From the NCBI RefSeq assembly GCF_005222485.1, contig NZ_CP029078.1, positions 2,632,001 to 2,696,000 on the forward strand: a stretch of DNA of 64,000 nt, read 5' to 3'. The stretch comes from Streptomyces griseoviridis (lineage in GTDB: Bacteria; Actinomycetota; Actinomycetes; Streptomycetales; Streptomycetaceae). Positions within the stretch are counted from its first letter, which is position 1. Each line of letters opens with the position of its first letter. A program made the translations under genes and the position numbers. The notes below the pieces were generated by a model. That model was given only the letters and a program-made list of their open reading frames with translations, was not told the DNA's origin and searched no databases. Positions 1 to 8,187 of the stretch are shown here, one piece after another.

Positions 1-1099
1 ACGTCTCCAGGGCGCGTTCGGCGCGGACCAGCGACGCGGTGCAGCTGCGCACCTCGCCGAGCACCCCGTGCCCGCGCGCCTCCACCGCGTGCAGCAGCGC
101 CTGCACGACCGGCGGCGCGTTGGTCCCCACTCCCTGCTGCGCCACCCGGGCCAGCTGGACGGCCTCCCGGCCGTGCCCGAGGTAGACGGCCTGGCGGCTC
201 ATCGTGAGCAGCACGTAGGAGCCGTACGCCCGGTCCCCGGCCGCCTGGGCGAGCCGCAGGGACTGCACGAAGTACCGCTGCGCGAGCCCGTGCGCGGCGA
301 TGTCGTACGACGTCCAGCCGACCAGCCTGGTCAGGTCGGCGACCGCGCCGAACAGCCGCCGCCCGGTCTGCTCGCCGTAGCTGCCGCGCAGCATCGGCTC
401 GCACTCGTGCTCCAGGTAGCGCACGAGGGCCTGGCGGGCGTGGCCGCCGCCGTACATGTCGTCGAGGGTGCGGAAGAGTTCGCCGACGGAGCGCAGCGCG
501 GCGATGTCCCCGCCGGTGACCTTCTGTCCCGGGCCGCGGTCGCCGGGCGGACGCGGGCGGTGCGGGGGGCCGCCCGGCTCGGGCGGGGCCGGGAGCCGGG
601 CGGCGCCGGGGCGGCCCTGGGCGGGCACCCGGACGAGCGGCTCGCCGTGGGCGACCTTGTCGTCGGGCCTGCCGATCAGCCAGTCCCGGCTGGGCACCAC
701 GAGCCCGGCCGGGGTGAAGGCGATCTTCCGCAGCTCGGCGTGGCTGCCGGAGTCCTTGCGCCACAGGCCGCTGACGATGTCGACGGCCTCCTCGGGCGTA
801 CCGGCGAACTCCAGGCCCGCGTAGACCGGGGCGCAGGCGTCGAGGCCGAGGTCCTGGGCGGTGAGCCGGCGGCCGAGGCGGCGGGTGAAGACCTCGGCGA
901 TCAGGGCGGGGGTGGTGCCGCGGGGCTGCTGGCCGCGCAGCCATCGGGTGACGGAGGTCTTGTCGTATCTGAGGTCGAGTCCGTGTTCCAGGCCGAGCTG
1001 ATCGACCCGACGGGCCAGACCCGCGTTGGAGAAGCCCGCTTCTGCGATGAGCGCGGCGAGCTGGCGGTTGGGAGTGCGCTGCGCGGGTCGTTCCGTCAT
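1..1099 (-). CDS. NsdA-like helix-turn-helix/TPR regulator (3' end outside window)
   Basis: The frame is open from an ATG at 1099 down to the window edge, so the C-terminus is missing. The first ~75 residues resemble the N-terminal DNA-binding part of the NsdA-type regulators of Streptomyces (segments QLAALIAEAGFSNAGLARRV and DKTSVTRWLRGQQPRGTTP). A proline/glycine-rich linker follows near residues 165-190, then helical repeats that look TPR-like (LAQAAGDRAYGSYVL, GREAVQLARVAQQG). Members of this group are cytoplasmic and some repress sporulation and antibiotic production; that role is only inferred here. It is divergent from lipB, with a 238-base shared upstream region. The family call rests on motif recall rather than a search. 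Confidence 0.8.
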   Translation of the reverse strand, partial: MTERPAQRTPNRQLAALIAEAGFSNAGLARRVDQLGLEHGLDLRYDKTSVTRWLRGQQPRGTTPALIAEVFTRRLGRRLTAQDLGLDACAPVYAGLEFAGTPEEAVDIVSGLWRKDSGSHAELRKIAFTPAGLVVPSRDWLIGRPDDKVAHGEPLVRVPAQGRPGAARLPAPPEPGGPPHRPRPPGDRGPGQKVTGGDIAALRSVGELFRTLDDMYGGGHARQALVRYLEHECEPMLRGSYGEQTGRRLFGAVADLTRLVGWTSYDIAAHGLAQRYFVQSLRLAQAAGDRAYGSYVLLTMSRQAVYLGHGREAVQLARVAQQGVGTNAPPVVQALLHAVEARGHGVLGEVRSCTASLVRAERALET

Positions 1100-1337
1100 C
1101 GGCGGTGCGGTCTCCTGCCTTCCGGACACGCGAAGTGCCGGGATTGCCTGTGAGCAGCCCCTTTTGGGCCCACGAACGGCGCGAATGTAGCGGAGAGTGC
1201 ACGTACCGTCGCACACTTCCTCGCCCATTCATCCGATCGTGTGAGGATTGGCACCAGGGCTGACGTACACCGGCCGGACGTACAGTGGCGTGGGCGGGTC
1301 ACAGACCTGACACCGGTTCACCGAGGAGGCGCTTGCC

Positions 1338-2195
1338 GTGAGTGGGTTGCGGTTCGTCCGCATGGGATTCGGCGCGGAGGCCGTCGAGTACCAGGAGGCG
1401 TGGGACGAGCAACGCCGGGTGCACGCGGCCCGGTTCACCGACGAGGTGCCGGACACCGTGCTGCTCCTCGAACACCCCCCGGTGTACACGGCCGGCCGCC
1501 GCACCGCGGACAGCGAGCGCCCGCTGGACGGCACCCCGGTCGTGGACGTCGACCGCGGCGGCAAGATCACCTGGCACGGCCCCGGGCAACTGGTGGGCTA
1601 CCCGATCCAGAAGCTGCCCCGCCCGGTGGACGTGGTGGCGCACGTGCGCCGTCTCGAGGAGGCGCTGATCCGCGCCTGCGCCGAGTACGGCGTGCGGACC
1701 AGCCGGGTCGAGGGCCGCAGCGGGGTGTGGGTGCTGGGCGACCCGGTCGAGGACCGGCCGGCCGCGGGAGGGCTCTCCCTCGACTTCGACCCGCGGCTGA
1801 CGGACGACGAGTTCGACCCGCGCCTCGACGGCCCCGAGTACGCCCCGTCCAACGCGGGCCAGCGACGCGAGGACCGCAAGATCGCGGCGATCGGCATCCG
1901 GGTCGCCAAGGGCGTCACCATGCACGGCTTCGCCTTCAACGTGAACCCGGACAACCGCTGGTTCGACCGGATCATCCCGTGCGGCATCAGGGACGCCGGG
2001 GTGGCGTCCCTGGCGAACGAGCTGGGCCGCGACATCACCGTCGAGGAGGTCCTCCCGGTGGTCGAGCGCCATCTGCGGGACGTCCTGGAGAACGCGGAAC
2101 TGAAACCGCGCGAGACCGGCGGGGCGGTGGTGCGGAGCGCGGTCCCAGGACCGGCTCCGAGCGCCGCCGTCCCGAGCGGCACGCCAGGCACCTGA
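1338..2195 (+). CDS. lipB: Octanoyltransferase LipB
   Basis: LipB transfers octanoyl groups from acyl carrier protein to the lipoyl domains of 2-oxoacid dehydrogenases and GcvH, the first step of lipoate synthesis in the cytoplasm. The 285-residue product shows the family blocks [27 protein letters not shown] and [20 protein letters not shown]. The catalytic lysine is K181 (in [10 protein letters not shown]) and the cysteine C215 (in IIPCGI). The GTG start at 1338 is preceded by GAGGAGG. The tail after about residue 255 is longer and more alanine/proline-rich than in typical LipB and may be dispensable. lipA follows 239 bases downstream in the same direction, so the two may be co-transcribed or have separate promoters. 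Confidence 0.97.
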   Translation: MSGLRFVRMGFGAEAVEYQEAWDEQRRVHAARFTDEVPDTVLLLEHPPVYTAGRRTADSERPLDGTPVVDVDRGGKITWHGPGQLVGYPIQKLPRPVDVVAHVRRLEEALIRACAEYGVRTSRVEGRSGVWVLGDPVEDRPAAGGLSLDFDPRLTDDEFDPRLDGPEYAPSNAGQRREDRKIAAIGIRVAKGVTMHGFAFNVNPDNRWFDRIIPCGIRDAGVASLANELGRDITVEEVLPVVERHLRDVLENAELKPRETGGAVVRSAVPGPAPSAAVPSGTPGT

Positions 2196-2434
2196 CGACG
2201 CCGGCCGACCACGACACCGGCCGACCGCATCGCCGGGCGACCGCATCGCCGGGCGACGGCGCCCGGCGCCGGTCCTGGCGGACGGTGCTCGACGACTTTG
2301 AGGACCAGGCCCCTGGGGGCCGCGGCGGGGAGCGGGGCGCGAGCCCCGGCGGAGGGGCGAGCACCGCCTCCGGCCCACCGAATCGACGGGCGTACCCTTG
2401 GGATCGCCGAAGAATCAATCGCTAGGGAGCGGTC

Positions 2435-3400
2435 GTGTCCGCAGTCTCACCCGACGGACGCAAGATGCTGCGCCTGGAGGTCCGCAACAGCCAGACCCCC
2501 ATCGAGCGCAAGCCCGAGTGGATCAAGACCCGGGCGAAAATGGGCCCCGAGTACACGAAGATGCAGGCGCTCGTGAAGAGCGAGGGCCTGCACACGGTCT
2601 GCCAGGAAGCCGGCTGCCCGAACATCTACGAGTGCTGGGAGGACCGCGAGGCGACCTTCCTGATCGGTGGCGACCAGTGCACCCGCCGCTGCGACTTCTG
2701 CCAGATCGACACCGGCAAGCCCGAGGCCCTCGACCGTGACGAGCCCCGCCGGGTCGGCGAGTCCGTCGTCACGATGGACCTCAACTACGCCACCATCACC
2801 GGCGTCGCCCGCGACGACCTCGCCGACGGCGGCGCCTGGCTGTACGCGGAGACGGTCCGCCAGATCCACGCGCAGACCGCGGGACGCGAGGCCGGCCGCA
2901 CCAAGGTCGAGCTGCTCGCACCCGACTTCAACGCGGTGCCCGAGCAGCTCGCGGAGGTCTTCTCGTCCCGCCCCGAGGTGTTCGCGCACAACGTCGAGAC
3001 GGTGCCGCGGATCTTCAAGCGGATCCGCCCCGGCTTCCGCTACGACCGCTCCCTGAAGGTCATCACGGCCGCCCGGGACGAGGGCCTGGTCACCAAGTCG
3101 AACCTGATCCTCGGCATGGGCGAGACCCGTGAGGAGATCAGCGAGGCGCTGCGCCAGCTGCACGAGGCGGGGTGCGAGCTGATCACCATCACGCAGTACC
3201 TGCGCCCGACCGTGCGCCACCACCCCGTGGAGCGCTGGGTCAAGCCGCACGAGTTCGTGGAGCTGAAGGAGGAGGCCGAGCAGATCGGCTTCTCCGGCGT
3301 GATGTCCGGCCCGCTGGTGCGCTCCTCGTACCGCGCGGGACGGCTGTACCAGATGGCGGTCGAGAAGCGCGGCACGTACATCGCGGCGCAGGCGGTCTGA
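2435..3400 (+). CDS. lipA: Lipoyl synthase LipA
   Basis: This radical-SAM enzyme inserts two sulfurs into protein-bound octanoyl chains made by LipB. Both iron-sulfur sets are present: the auxiliary cluster cysteines C56, C61 and C67 ([12 protein letters not shown]) and the SAM-cluster motif C82-x3-C86-x2-C89 (CTRRCDFC). The C-terminal RSSYRAG serine motif, which ligates the auxiliary cluster in the family, is also there. The 321-residue length is normal. The GTG start at 2435 sits 7 bases after a GGGAGCGG-type ribosome site. A strong stem-loop at 3524-3574 probably ends the transcript. Confidence 0.98.
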   Translation: MSAVSPDGRKMLRLEVRNSQTPIERKPEWIKTRAKMGPEYTKMQALVKSEGLHTVCQEAGCPNIYECWEDREATFLIGGDQCTRRCDFCQIDTGKPEALDRDEPRRVGESVVTMDLNYATITGVARDDLADGGAWLYAETVRQIHAQTAGREAGRTKVELLAPDFNAVPEQLAEVFSSRPEVFAHNVETVPRIFKRIRPGFRYDRSLKVITAARDEGLVTKSNLILGMGETREEISEALRQLHEAGCELITITQYLRPTVRHHPVERWVKPHEFVELKEEAEQIGFSGVMSGPLVRSSYRAGRLYQMAVEKRGTYIAAQAV

Positions 3401-3523
3401 CCGCCCGCCCCGGCCGGGACGGCGGTCCGAGCGCCCGTCCTGGTCCGGGCTGCGCGACCGGCACACGGGCCCATCCCGTGTGAATTCGCGCACAAGATAC
3501 TACCGGACAGTAATAGCCGTACC

Positions 3524-3580
3524 GACGCGGCCCTGACCGTCCCCGCTGATGGGGGCGTCCGTCAGGGCCGCGTCAGCCTT
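3524..3580 (+). terminator. lipA terminator
   Basis: A perfect 14-bp inverted repeat (3524-3537 with 3561-3574) encloses a smaller CCCC/GGGG hairpin and is followed by AGCCTTTCGG. It lies 124 bases past the lipA stop and before the next small gene. Confidence 0.75.
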
Positions 3581-3697
3581 TCGGCCCCGCGCGTCAAGGT
3601 TTCATTCCTGTTTGACCGGTCGGTCACGCCCTGGTAACACCAATCAGTGACGCTGGACTCACGCCACACACAGCCGCTCCCAGAGGGGACTCCCGCC

Positions 3698-3928
3698 ATG
3701 CAGGCCGCGCCCGTTCGCGCCACCGCCATCCCGTCCTTCACCGACGCCCTGCGGGCCGTCGAGTCGCTGCTGATGAGCGGCGGCCAGCGCACCGCCCGTC
3801 GCAACGCGTGGACGTCCGTCCTGGAGGACCGCCGCCGCGCCAAGGACCGCGTCGAGGCCCAGCGCGTCATCGACCAGACCCTGGACAGCCACCTGGCCCC
3901 CGTCGCGCCCTTCTCCACGCGCCCCTGA
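3698..3928 (+). CDS. Small conserved protein of unknown function (76 aa)
   Basis: I place the start at the ATG at 3698, 8 bases after AGAGGGGAC, giving 76 residues; upstream in-frame codons to 3647 have no ribosome site. The product has no membrane segment or Cys motif. It has an N-terminal part with small hydrophobic residues (AAPVRATAIPSFTDALRAVESLLMSGG) and a basic helical middle rich in Arg (QRTARRNAWTSVLEDRRRAKDRVEAQRVI). The equivalent position next to lipA in S. coelicolor also holds a small uncharacterised gene. It looks like an amphipathic helical protein, possibly nucleic-acid or protein binding. No function is assigned. Confidence 0.75.
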   Translation: MQAAPVRATAIPSFTDALRAVESLLMSGGQRTARRNAWTSVLEDRRRAKDRVEAQRVIDQTLDSHLAPVAPFSTRP

Positions 3929-3985
3929 GGCGGCCCCTCACCCTTCCCTCCGGGCACTGCCGTCGATCGCGCTCCCGGGGCCACG

Positions 3986-3998
3986 TAGACTTCTGCGC
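3986..3998 (+). promoter_or_regulatory. Probable leaderless promoter of the DUF4191 gene
   Basis: TAGACT at 3986-3991 lies 7 bases before the ATG at 3999 and no Shine-Dalgarno sequence is visible. This is the spacing expected when transcription starts at the initiation codon. No clear -35 hexamer was found. Confidence 0.45.
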
Positions 3999-4700
3999 AT
4001 GGCGAGGAAGGAAACCGCAGCGGACGCTGCGAACCCCGGGCGACTGAAGCAGATCGCCCTGACCTACAAGATGACCCGCAAGGCCGACAAGAAGATCGGT
4101 CTTGTACTCGCGGCTGTCGGAATCGTCACCTTCGGTGTCTTCCTCGCGATCGGTTTCTTGATCGGGCACCCCATCTATCTGGGCATCCTTGGCCTGTTCC
4201 TCGCGCTGCTCGCTACGGCGATCGTGTTCGGACGCCGGGCCGAGCGGGCCGCCTTCGGGCAGATGGAGGGCCAGCCGGGCGCGGCGGCGGCCGTGCTGGA
4301 CAACATCGGACGGGGCTGGTCCACGACCCCGGCGGTGGCGATGAACCGCAGCCAGGACGTCGTGCACCGGGCGGTCGGCAAGGCCGGCATCGTCCTGGTC
4401 GCCGAGGGCAACCCGAACCGGGTGAAGGGCCTGCTGGCGGCCGAGAAGCGGAAGATGGCCCGCATCGTGGCGGACGTGCCGGTGCACGACGTGATCGTCG
4501 GCACGGGCGAGGGTCAGGTCCCGCTGAAGAAGGTGCGGACGACCATGCTGAAGTTCCCCCGCGTCCTCACCGGCCCGCAGGTCACGGCGACCAACGACCG
4601 GCTGCGCGCGATGGGCGACCTGATGAGCAACATGCCTCTGCCGAAGGGGCCCATGCCGAAGGGCATGAAGCTCCCGAAGGGCGGCCCGAAGGCCCGCTGA
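3999..4700 (+). CDS. DUF4191 family membrane protein
   Basis: The 233-residue protein has a basic N-terminus (MARKETAADAANPGRLKQIALTYKMTRK) then two adjacent membrane helices at about residues 32-50 and 53-70 (KIGLVLAAVGIVTFGVFLAI; IYLGILGLFLALLATAIVF), leaving a ~160-residue cytoplasmic domain. The family is widespread in Actinobacteria and has no assigned role. The C-terminus is a basic Pro/Lys/Gly-rich tail (LPKGPMPKGMKLPKGGPKAR). The last ~100 bases recur as an imperfect copy at 5440-5544, suggesting that the 3' end served as an insertion site. Confidence 0.88.
   Translation: MARKETAADAANPGRLKQIALTYKMTRKADKKIGLVLAAVGIVTFGVFLAIGFLIGHPIYLGILGLFLALLATAIVFGRRAERAAFGQMEGQPGAAAAVLDNIGRGWSTTPAVAMNRSQDVVHRAVGKAGIVLVAEGNPNRVKGLLAAEKRKMARIVADVPVHDVIVGTGEGQVPLKKVRTTMLKFPRVLTGPQVTATNDRLRAMGDLMSNMPLPKGPMPKGMKLPKGGPKAR
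4578..4682 (+). repeat. Direct repeat, copy 1 (3' end of the DUF4191 gene; att-like)
   Basis: These 105 bases, ending 18 bases before the DUF4191 stop codon, match 5440-5544 at 90 of 105 positions with no gaps (counted by eye). This copy is within the intact reading frame. The pair brackets about 760 bases holding two small zinc-ribbon genes. The layout resembles an element that integrated in a gene's 3' end and restored the frame with its own sequence. Confidence 0.8.
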
Positions 4701-4721
4701 CGGCGAGACACCCACACGAGG

Positions 4722-4758
4722 GGGGCCGCCCGGATCACTCCGGACGGCCCCTTTCCCT
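4722..4758 (+). terminator. Terminator after the DUF4191 gene
   Basis: A 13-bp stem with one mismatch (4722-4734 with 4739-4751) is followed by TTTCCCTT, 21 bases past the stop codon. It also lies just past the 3' end of the convergent zinc-ribbon pair. Confidence 0.8.
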
Positions 4759-4775
4759 TGTGCTGTCCGTCTCTT

Positions 4776-4913
4776 TCACCGGCCGCAGGAACCGCAGGGT
4801 TCCGAGCGGGCAACGTATTGCCTGTCGCCGTTCTCGTCCGTTGTCCACACGTCGGCGCGCGACCCGTCACAACCGGGGGTCGGGCAAGAGATATTCTCTC
4901 GCACCTCGGGCAT
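4776..4913 (-). CDS. Tiny zinc-ribbon protein (45 aa)
   Basis: An ATG at 4913 is preceded 8 bases upstream by GAAGGAG. The 45-residue product has a Cys pair near each end, CPTPGC and CGSC, separated by about 25 residues that include a DVWTTDENGDRQY segment. That is the pattern of a single rubredoxin-like zinc ribbon. Its start lies inside the last 47 bases of the upstream zinc-ribbon gene in another frame, so the pair is probably translationally coupled. Codon third positions are less GC-rich than in neighbours, as in phage or mobile DNA. The start is inferred from the ribosome site. No function can be assigned. Confidence 0.65.
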   Translation of the reverse strand: MPEVRENISCPTPGCDGSRADVWTTDENGDRQYVARSEPCGSCGR

Positions 4914-5187
4914 TTCCAGGCTCCTTCGCTTCGATGGAACGACAGAACTGGCATGCCTTCTTTGTGATCCGGATGAGTCGACCCCGCTGGTTATAGACGT
5001 ACTCGTCCTGCACCGACCCCTGACAATGCCTCGTGGCGCAGGGAGCCGACCCCATGAGGGTCGATCCCGGCTGCGCCCGGATGGTGCTCGCCGTGCATTC
5101 CAGGCAGGGGAAGGGGTGGATTCCTGAGTCGTTCTCGACGTACGCGATTGCCTCTGGAGCATGGCAATCGGGGCAGGTGCCGGCCAT
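4867..5187 (-). CDS. Small two-zinc-ribbon protein (106 aa)
   Basis: The ATG at 5187 follows GAGGAG by 8 bases. The product carries four Cys pairs: CPDC (residues 5-8), CLEC (about 28-31), CATRHC (about 50-55) and CQFC (about 79-82). These form two probable zinc ribbons in tandem. Between the last two is a basic strand region (GRLIRITKKACQF). There is no membrane segment or signal peptide. Together with the overlapping 45-residue gene it contributes three ribbon units of the C-x2/4-C type. The lower third-position GC and the flanking direct repeats suggest acquisition. Such small zinc proteins occur in actinophages and integrative elements, but no specific role is visible. Confidence 0.72.
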   Translation of the reverse strand: MAGTCPDCHAPEAIAYVENDSGIHPFPCLECTASTIRAQPGSTLMGSAPCATRHCQGSVQDEYVYNQRGRLIRITKKACQFCRSIEAKEPGNARGAREYLLPDPRL

Positions 5188-5397
5188 GGTTGGCTACTCC
5201 TCGTTGAACCCGAACGGGCGATGTACGGCCAACGACCGTGCCCCCCGCTGGTTACCCTCGGCCGACACCAGCAGGTCTGCCCCACGCCCTACCGGGATTT
5301 CTCACAACGGGGAGTTCTTCGAACAGTCGACCGTCGGGCGGGGTAGGCAGAGGTGCCGGTCACCGGTGGCACGGACGAGAATTCGGTTCCGGCCGGA

Positions 5398-5432
5398 TCG
5401 AAAAAACCCCCCTCCAGAAGGAGAGGGTTTCT
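5398..5432 (-). terminator. Terminator of the RDD gene (minus strand)
   Basis: Read on the minus strand, AAACCCTCTCC, loop TTCT, then GGAGGGGGGTTTTTTCG forms a stem followed directly by a T-run. This intrinsic terminator with a true T-tract is unusual in such high-GC DNA. It lies about 120 bases past the RDD stop, just inside the att-like copy 2. Confidence 0.75.
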
Positions 5433-5439
5433 GCCGTCC

Positions 5440-5544
5440 CAGGTCACGGCGACCGACGACCGGCTGCGCGCGACGGGCAACCCGATGAGCAACAGGCCGC
5501 TGCCGGGGCGACCCCTGCCGAAGGGCGTGAAGGTCCCGGAGGCC
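5440..5544 (+). repeat. Direct repeat, copy 2 (diverged copy of the DUF4191 gene end)
   Basis: This matches 4578-4682 at 90 of 105 bases without gaps. Translated in the matching frame it gives QVTATDDRLRATGNPMSNRP, versus QVTATNDRLRAMGDLMSNMP in the real gene. It abuts the 3' end of the convergent RDD gene, so it may be the displaced original gene end. Confidence 0.8.
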
Positions 5545-5551
5545 GCCAGGA

Positions 5552-6019
5552 TCAGATCCGGACCTCGACCGTCCTTGCCAGGCGGTCGTGGAGGCCGCGG
5601 CCGTCGCGGTCCCAGATCAGGGCCGGGACGGCGAGGCAGAGCAGGGCGGTGCGCAGCAGCGCGCGGGCCGGGTGGACGCGGCCGGTGTCCTGGCCGACGA
5701 CGCGCAGGCCGAGCAGGCGCTTGCCGGGGGTGAAGCCGAGGGTGCCGACGGTGAGGGCGCCCATGACGAAGAAGACGAGCAGCGCCCAGTTGCCGGTGGC
5801 CTGCTGGTAGCCGTCCGTGATGAGGCCGTATGCGATCAAGAGGCAGAGGCCCCAGTCGACGGCGAGCGCGCCCATCCGGCGCCCCGGGCGGGCGACCGAG
5901 CCGGGTCCCTCCTCGGGCAGACCGAGCTGTTCGCCCCGGTACCCGAAGTCGACACCGGCGCTCTCGGCGGCGGCGCGGGGGCCCGACAGCCACGACCCAA
6001 CTGCTTCCCTCTTGTCCAC
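5552..6019 (-). CDS. RDD family membrane protein
   Basis: The 155-residue product has an N-terminal cytoplasmic segment and then an RDD domain from about residue 48: RRMGALAVDWGLCLLIAYG (Arg and the Asp of the first helix), FFVMGALTVGTLGFTPGKRLLGLRVV, and a last segment ending HDRLARTVEVRI. Three hydrophobic helices are predictable. RDD proteins are integral membrane proteins of mostly unknown role, some linked to Na+/H+ transport. The gene is divergent from glnA, with about 200 bases between them, and its 3' end faces the DUF4191/zinc-ribbon region. Confidence 0.88.
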   Translation of the reverse strand: MDKREAVGSWLSGPRAAAESAGVDFGYRGEQLGLPEEGPGSVARPGRRMGALAVDWGLCLLIAYGLITDGYQQATGNWALLVFFVMGALTVGTLGFTPGKRLLGLRVVGQDTGRVHPARALLRTALLCLAVPALIWDRDGRGLHDRLARTVEVRI

Positions 6020-6082
6020 CCGACCACCGTACTGCCCGCGTTTCGGGGTAGGGACAGGAGGGGTGACCGGGACATGGTCCGG

Positions 6083-6120
6083 TTAACTTGTGCGAAACAA
6101 ATGGGTCACGCCCGAGAAAT
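6083..6120 (+). promoter_or_regulatory. GlnR binding region of glnA
   Basis: Four half-sites are evenly spaced by 6 bases: TTAAC (6083-6087), GAAAC (6094-6098), GTCAC (6105-6109) and GAAAT (6116-6120). This matches the known GlnR pattern gTnAc-n6-GaAAc repeated twice. It lies about 100 bases before the glnA start, so nitrogen control through GlnR is expected. Confidence 0.88.
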
Positions 6121-6216
6121 CACGCGTCCTTAGGGTCGGGCACAGCGTGTGCCACCGCACTGGCCGCACGAACGAACTACCACCCCGGCGGGACGGTCGG
6201 GAGTAGGAGGAGCTGG

Positions 6217-7626
6217 ATGTTCCAGAACGCCGACGAGGCCAAGAAGTTCATCGCGGACGAGGACGTCAAGTTCGTCGACGTCCGATTCTGCGACCTGCCG
6301 GGTGTGATGCAGCACTTCACCATCCCGGCCGAGGCCTTCGACCCGGCCGAGGAGCTCGCGTTCGACGGCTCCTCGATCCGCGGCTTCCAGGCCATCCACG
6401 AGTCCGACATGGCGCTCCGCGCCGACCTGTCCACCGCGCGCGTCGACCCGTTCCGCCGCGACAAGACGGTCAACATCAACTTCTTCATCCACGACCCGAT
6501 CACGGGCGAGCAGTACTCCCGCGACCCGCGCAACGTGGCGAAGAAGGCCGAGGCCTACCTCGCCTCCACCGGCATCGCCGACACCGCGTACTTCGGCCCG
6601 GAGGCGGAGTTCTACGTCTTCGACTCGGTGCGCTTCGCGACCAGTGCGAACGAGTCCTTCTACCACATCGACTCCGAGGCGGGTGCCTGGAACACCGGCG
6701 CCGTCGAGAACAACCGCGGCTACAAGGTCCGCTACAAGGGCGGCTACTTCCCGACCCCGCCGGTCGACCACTTCGCCGACCTGCGCGCGGAGATCTCCCT
6801 CGAACTGGCCAAGTCCGGCCTTGAGGTCGAGCGCCAGCACCACGAGGTGGGCACGGCGGGCCAGGCGGAGATCAACTACAAGTTCAACACGCTGCTCGCC
6901 GCGGCCGACGACCTCCAGCTCTTCAAGTACATCGTGAAGAACGTCGCGTGGCGCAACGGCAAGACCGCGACCTTCATGCCGAAGCCGATCTTCGGTGACA
7001 ACGGCTCGGGCATGCACGTCCACCAGTCGCTGTGGGCCGGCGGCTCGCCCCTCTTCTACGACGAGGCCGGTTACGCGGGCCTGTCGGACACCGCCCGCTA
7101 CTACATCGGCGGCATCCTCAAGCACGCCCCGTCGCTGCTCGCCTTCACCAACCCGACGGTGAACTCCTACCACCGCCTGGTCCCGGGCTTCGAGGCGCCG
7201 GTCAACCTGGTGTACTCGCAGCGCAACCGGTCCGCCGCGATGCGTATCCCGATCACCGGTTCCAACCCGAAGGCCAAGCGCGTCGAGTTCCGCGCGCCCG
7301 ACTCCTCCGGCAACCCGTACCTGGCCTTCTCGGCGCTGCTGATGGCCGGCCTCGACGGCGTCAAGAACAAGATCGAGCCGGCCGAGCCGATCGACAAGGA
7401 CCTCTACGAGCTGGCCCCCGAGGAGCACGCGGGCGTCGCCCAGGTCCCGACCTCCCTCCCGGCCGTCCTTGACCGCCTGGAGGCCGACCACGAGTTCCTG
7501 CTCGCGGGCGACGTCTTCACGTCGGACCTGATCGAGACGTGGGTGGACTACAAGCGCACCAACGAGATCGCCCCGCTCCAGCTCCGTCCGCACCCGCACG
7601 AGTTCGAGCTCTACTTCGACGTGTGA
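6217..7626 (+). CDS. glnA: Glutamine synthetase type I (GlnA)
   Basis: GlnA makes glutamine from glutamate, ammonia and ATP as a cytoplasmic dodecamer. I start it at the ATG at 6217 ([11 protein letters not shown]), after GTAGGAGGAG; in-frame upstream codons cover the GlnR sites. The 469-residue length is standard. Recognisable blocks are [30 protein letters not shown] (ATP/metal site) and [10 protein letters not shown]. The adenylylation site is Y397 in [11 protein letters not shown], exactly the classical position, so it is a substrate for GlnE encoded at 42-45 kb. Expression is probably controlled by GlnR from the sites at 6083-6120, and the transcript ends at the hairpin at 7654-7692. Confidence 0.98.
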   Translation: MFQNADEAKKFIADEDVKFVDVRFCDLPGVMQHFTIPAEAFDPAEELAFDGSSIRGFQAIHESDMALRADLSTARVDPFRRDKTVNINFFIHDPITGEQYSRDPRNVAKKAEAYLASTGIADTAYFGPEAEFYVFDSVRFATSANESFYHIDSEAGAWNTGAVENNRGYKVRYKGGYFPTPPVDHFADLRAEISLELAKSGLEVERQHHEVGTAGQAEINYKFNTLLAAADDLQLFKYIVKNVAWRNGKTATFMPKPIFGDNGSGMHVHQSLWAGGSPLFYDEAGYAGLSDTARYYIGGILKHAPSLLAFTNPTVNSYHRLVPGFEAPVNLVYSQRNRSAAMRIPITGSNPKAKRVEFRAPDSSGNPYLAFSALLMAGLDGVKNKIEPAEPIDKDLYELAPEEHAGVAQVPTSLPAVLDRLEADHEFLLAGDVFTSDLIETWVDYKRTNEIAPLQLRPHPHEFELYFDV

Positions 7627-7653
7627 TCGAGCCACGCCCGCACACCGGCGTCC

Positions 7654-7700
7654 GGACGCCCCCGTTCCCCTTTCCCGGGGGCGGGGGCGTCCCCGTAGGG
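7654..7700 (+). terminator. glnA terminator
   Basis: A perfect 11-bp inverted repeat (7654-7664 with 7682-7692) has a 17-base loop and lies 28 bases past the glnA stop. Confidence 0.75.
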
Positions 7701-7747
7701 TCTTCTGTGCGTATGTTCGATACGGGATGACACGGGGAGTCACGGGG

Positions 7748-8005
7748 ATGGGTGGACAGGACGACGCCGAGCGGGAGTTCGATCTTCGGTGGGCCGAGGG
7801 TGCCGTGCACAAGGAGCCCTCGGCGCGGGCCCGGATGCTGGCCGCCCGCTGGAAGGAGAACCCGCCCGCGCCGCAGCCCTTCAGGGCCGACCCCGATCCG
7901 GTCGGCGGGCGCCGGTCGTCGTGGGTGTCGACGGTGATCGTTCTCGGTGCGGTCGCCGCCGTCATCGTGCTGCTGGGCTGGGCCGGGTTCCGGGCGCCCT
8001 TCTAG
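7748..8005 (+). CDS. Small single-pass membrane protein (85 aa)
   Basis: The soluble N-terminal part (DDAEREFDLRWAEGAVHKEPSARARMLAARW) is charged. A proline-rich linker (ENPPAPQPFRADPDP) follows, then one C-terminal membrane helix (STVIVLGAVAAVIVLLGWAG) ending FRAPF. The ATG at 7748 has GGGGAG 8 bases upstream; an in-frame ATG at 7727 would add 7 residues and lacks a good ribosome site. It is a tail-anchored type, lying between glnA and the htpX-like gene in the same direction. No family function recognised. Confidence 0.72.
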   Translation: MGGQDDAEREFDLRWAEGAVHKEPSARARMLAARWKENPPAPQPFRADPDPVGGRRSSWVSTVIVLGAVAAVIVLLGWAGFRAPF

Positions 8006-8187
8006 GCCGCGCGACCGCTCGGGCGGCGGCGACCCGACGACCCGGGCCCGGGGTCGCGTCACCGCGCTGAGCTGCGGCGATCCACAGGTACCTTTTGCAG
8101 CTCCTAGGGCTGATCGCAACCACTTCATGGGCCTGGCCGGGTGCACACTGGACGGTGGGACGAGTGCCTGACTGCGGGGTGATCCAG

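Larger units (their letters stand above)
5188..5551. other. Non-coding stretch with duplication and terminator
   Basis: No convincing gene lies here. It holds the presumed promoter of the zinc-ribbon pair, the terminator at 5398-5432, and the second copy of the DUF4191 gene end at 5440-5544. The second copy is open in frame but has no start codon or ribosome site. Confidence 0.6.

Noticed and set aside
3647..3697. Upstream extension of the small protein at 3698
   Set aside because: No ribosome site and no conserved-looking sequence upstream of the ATG at 3698.
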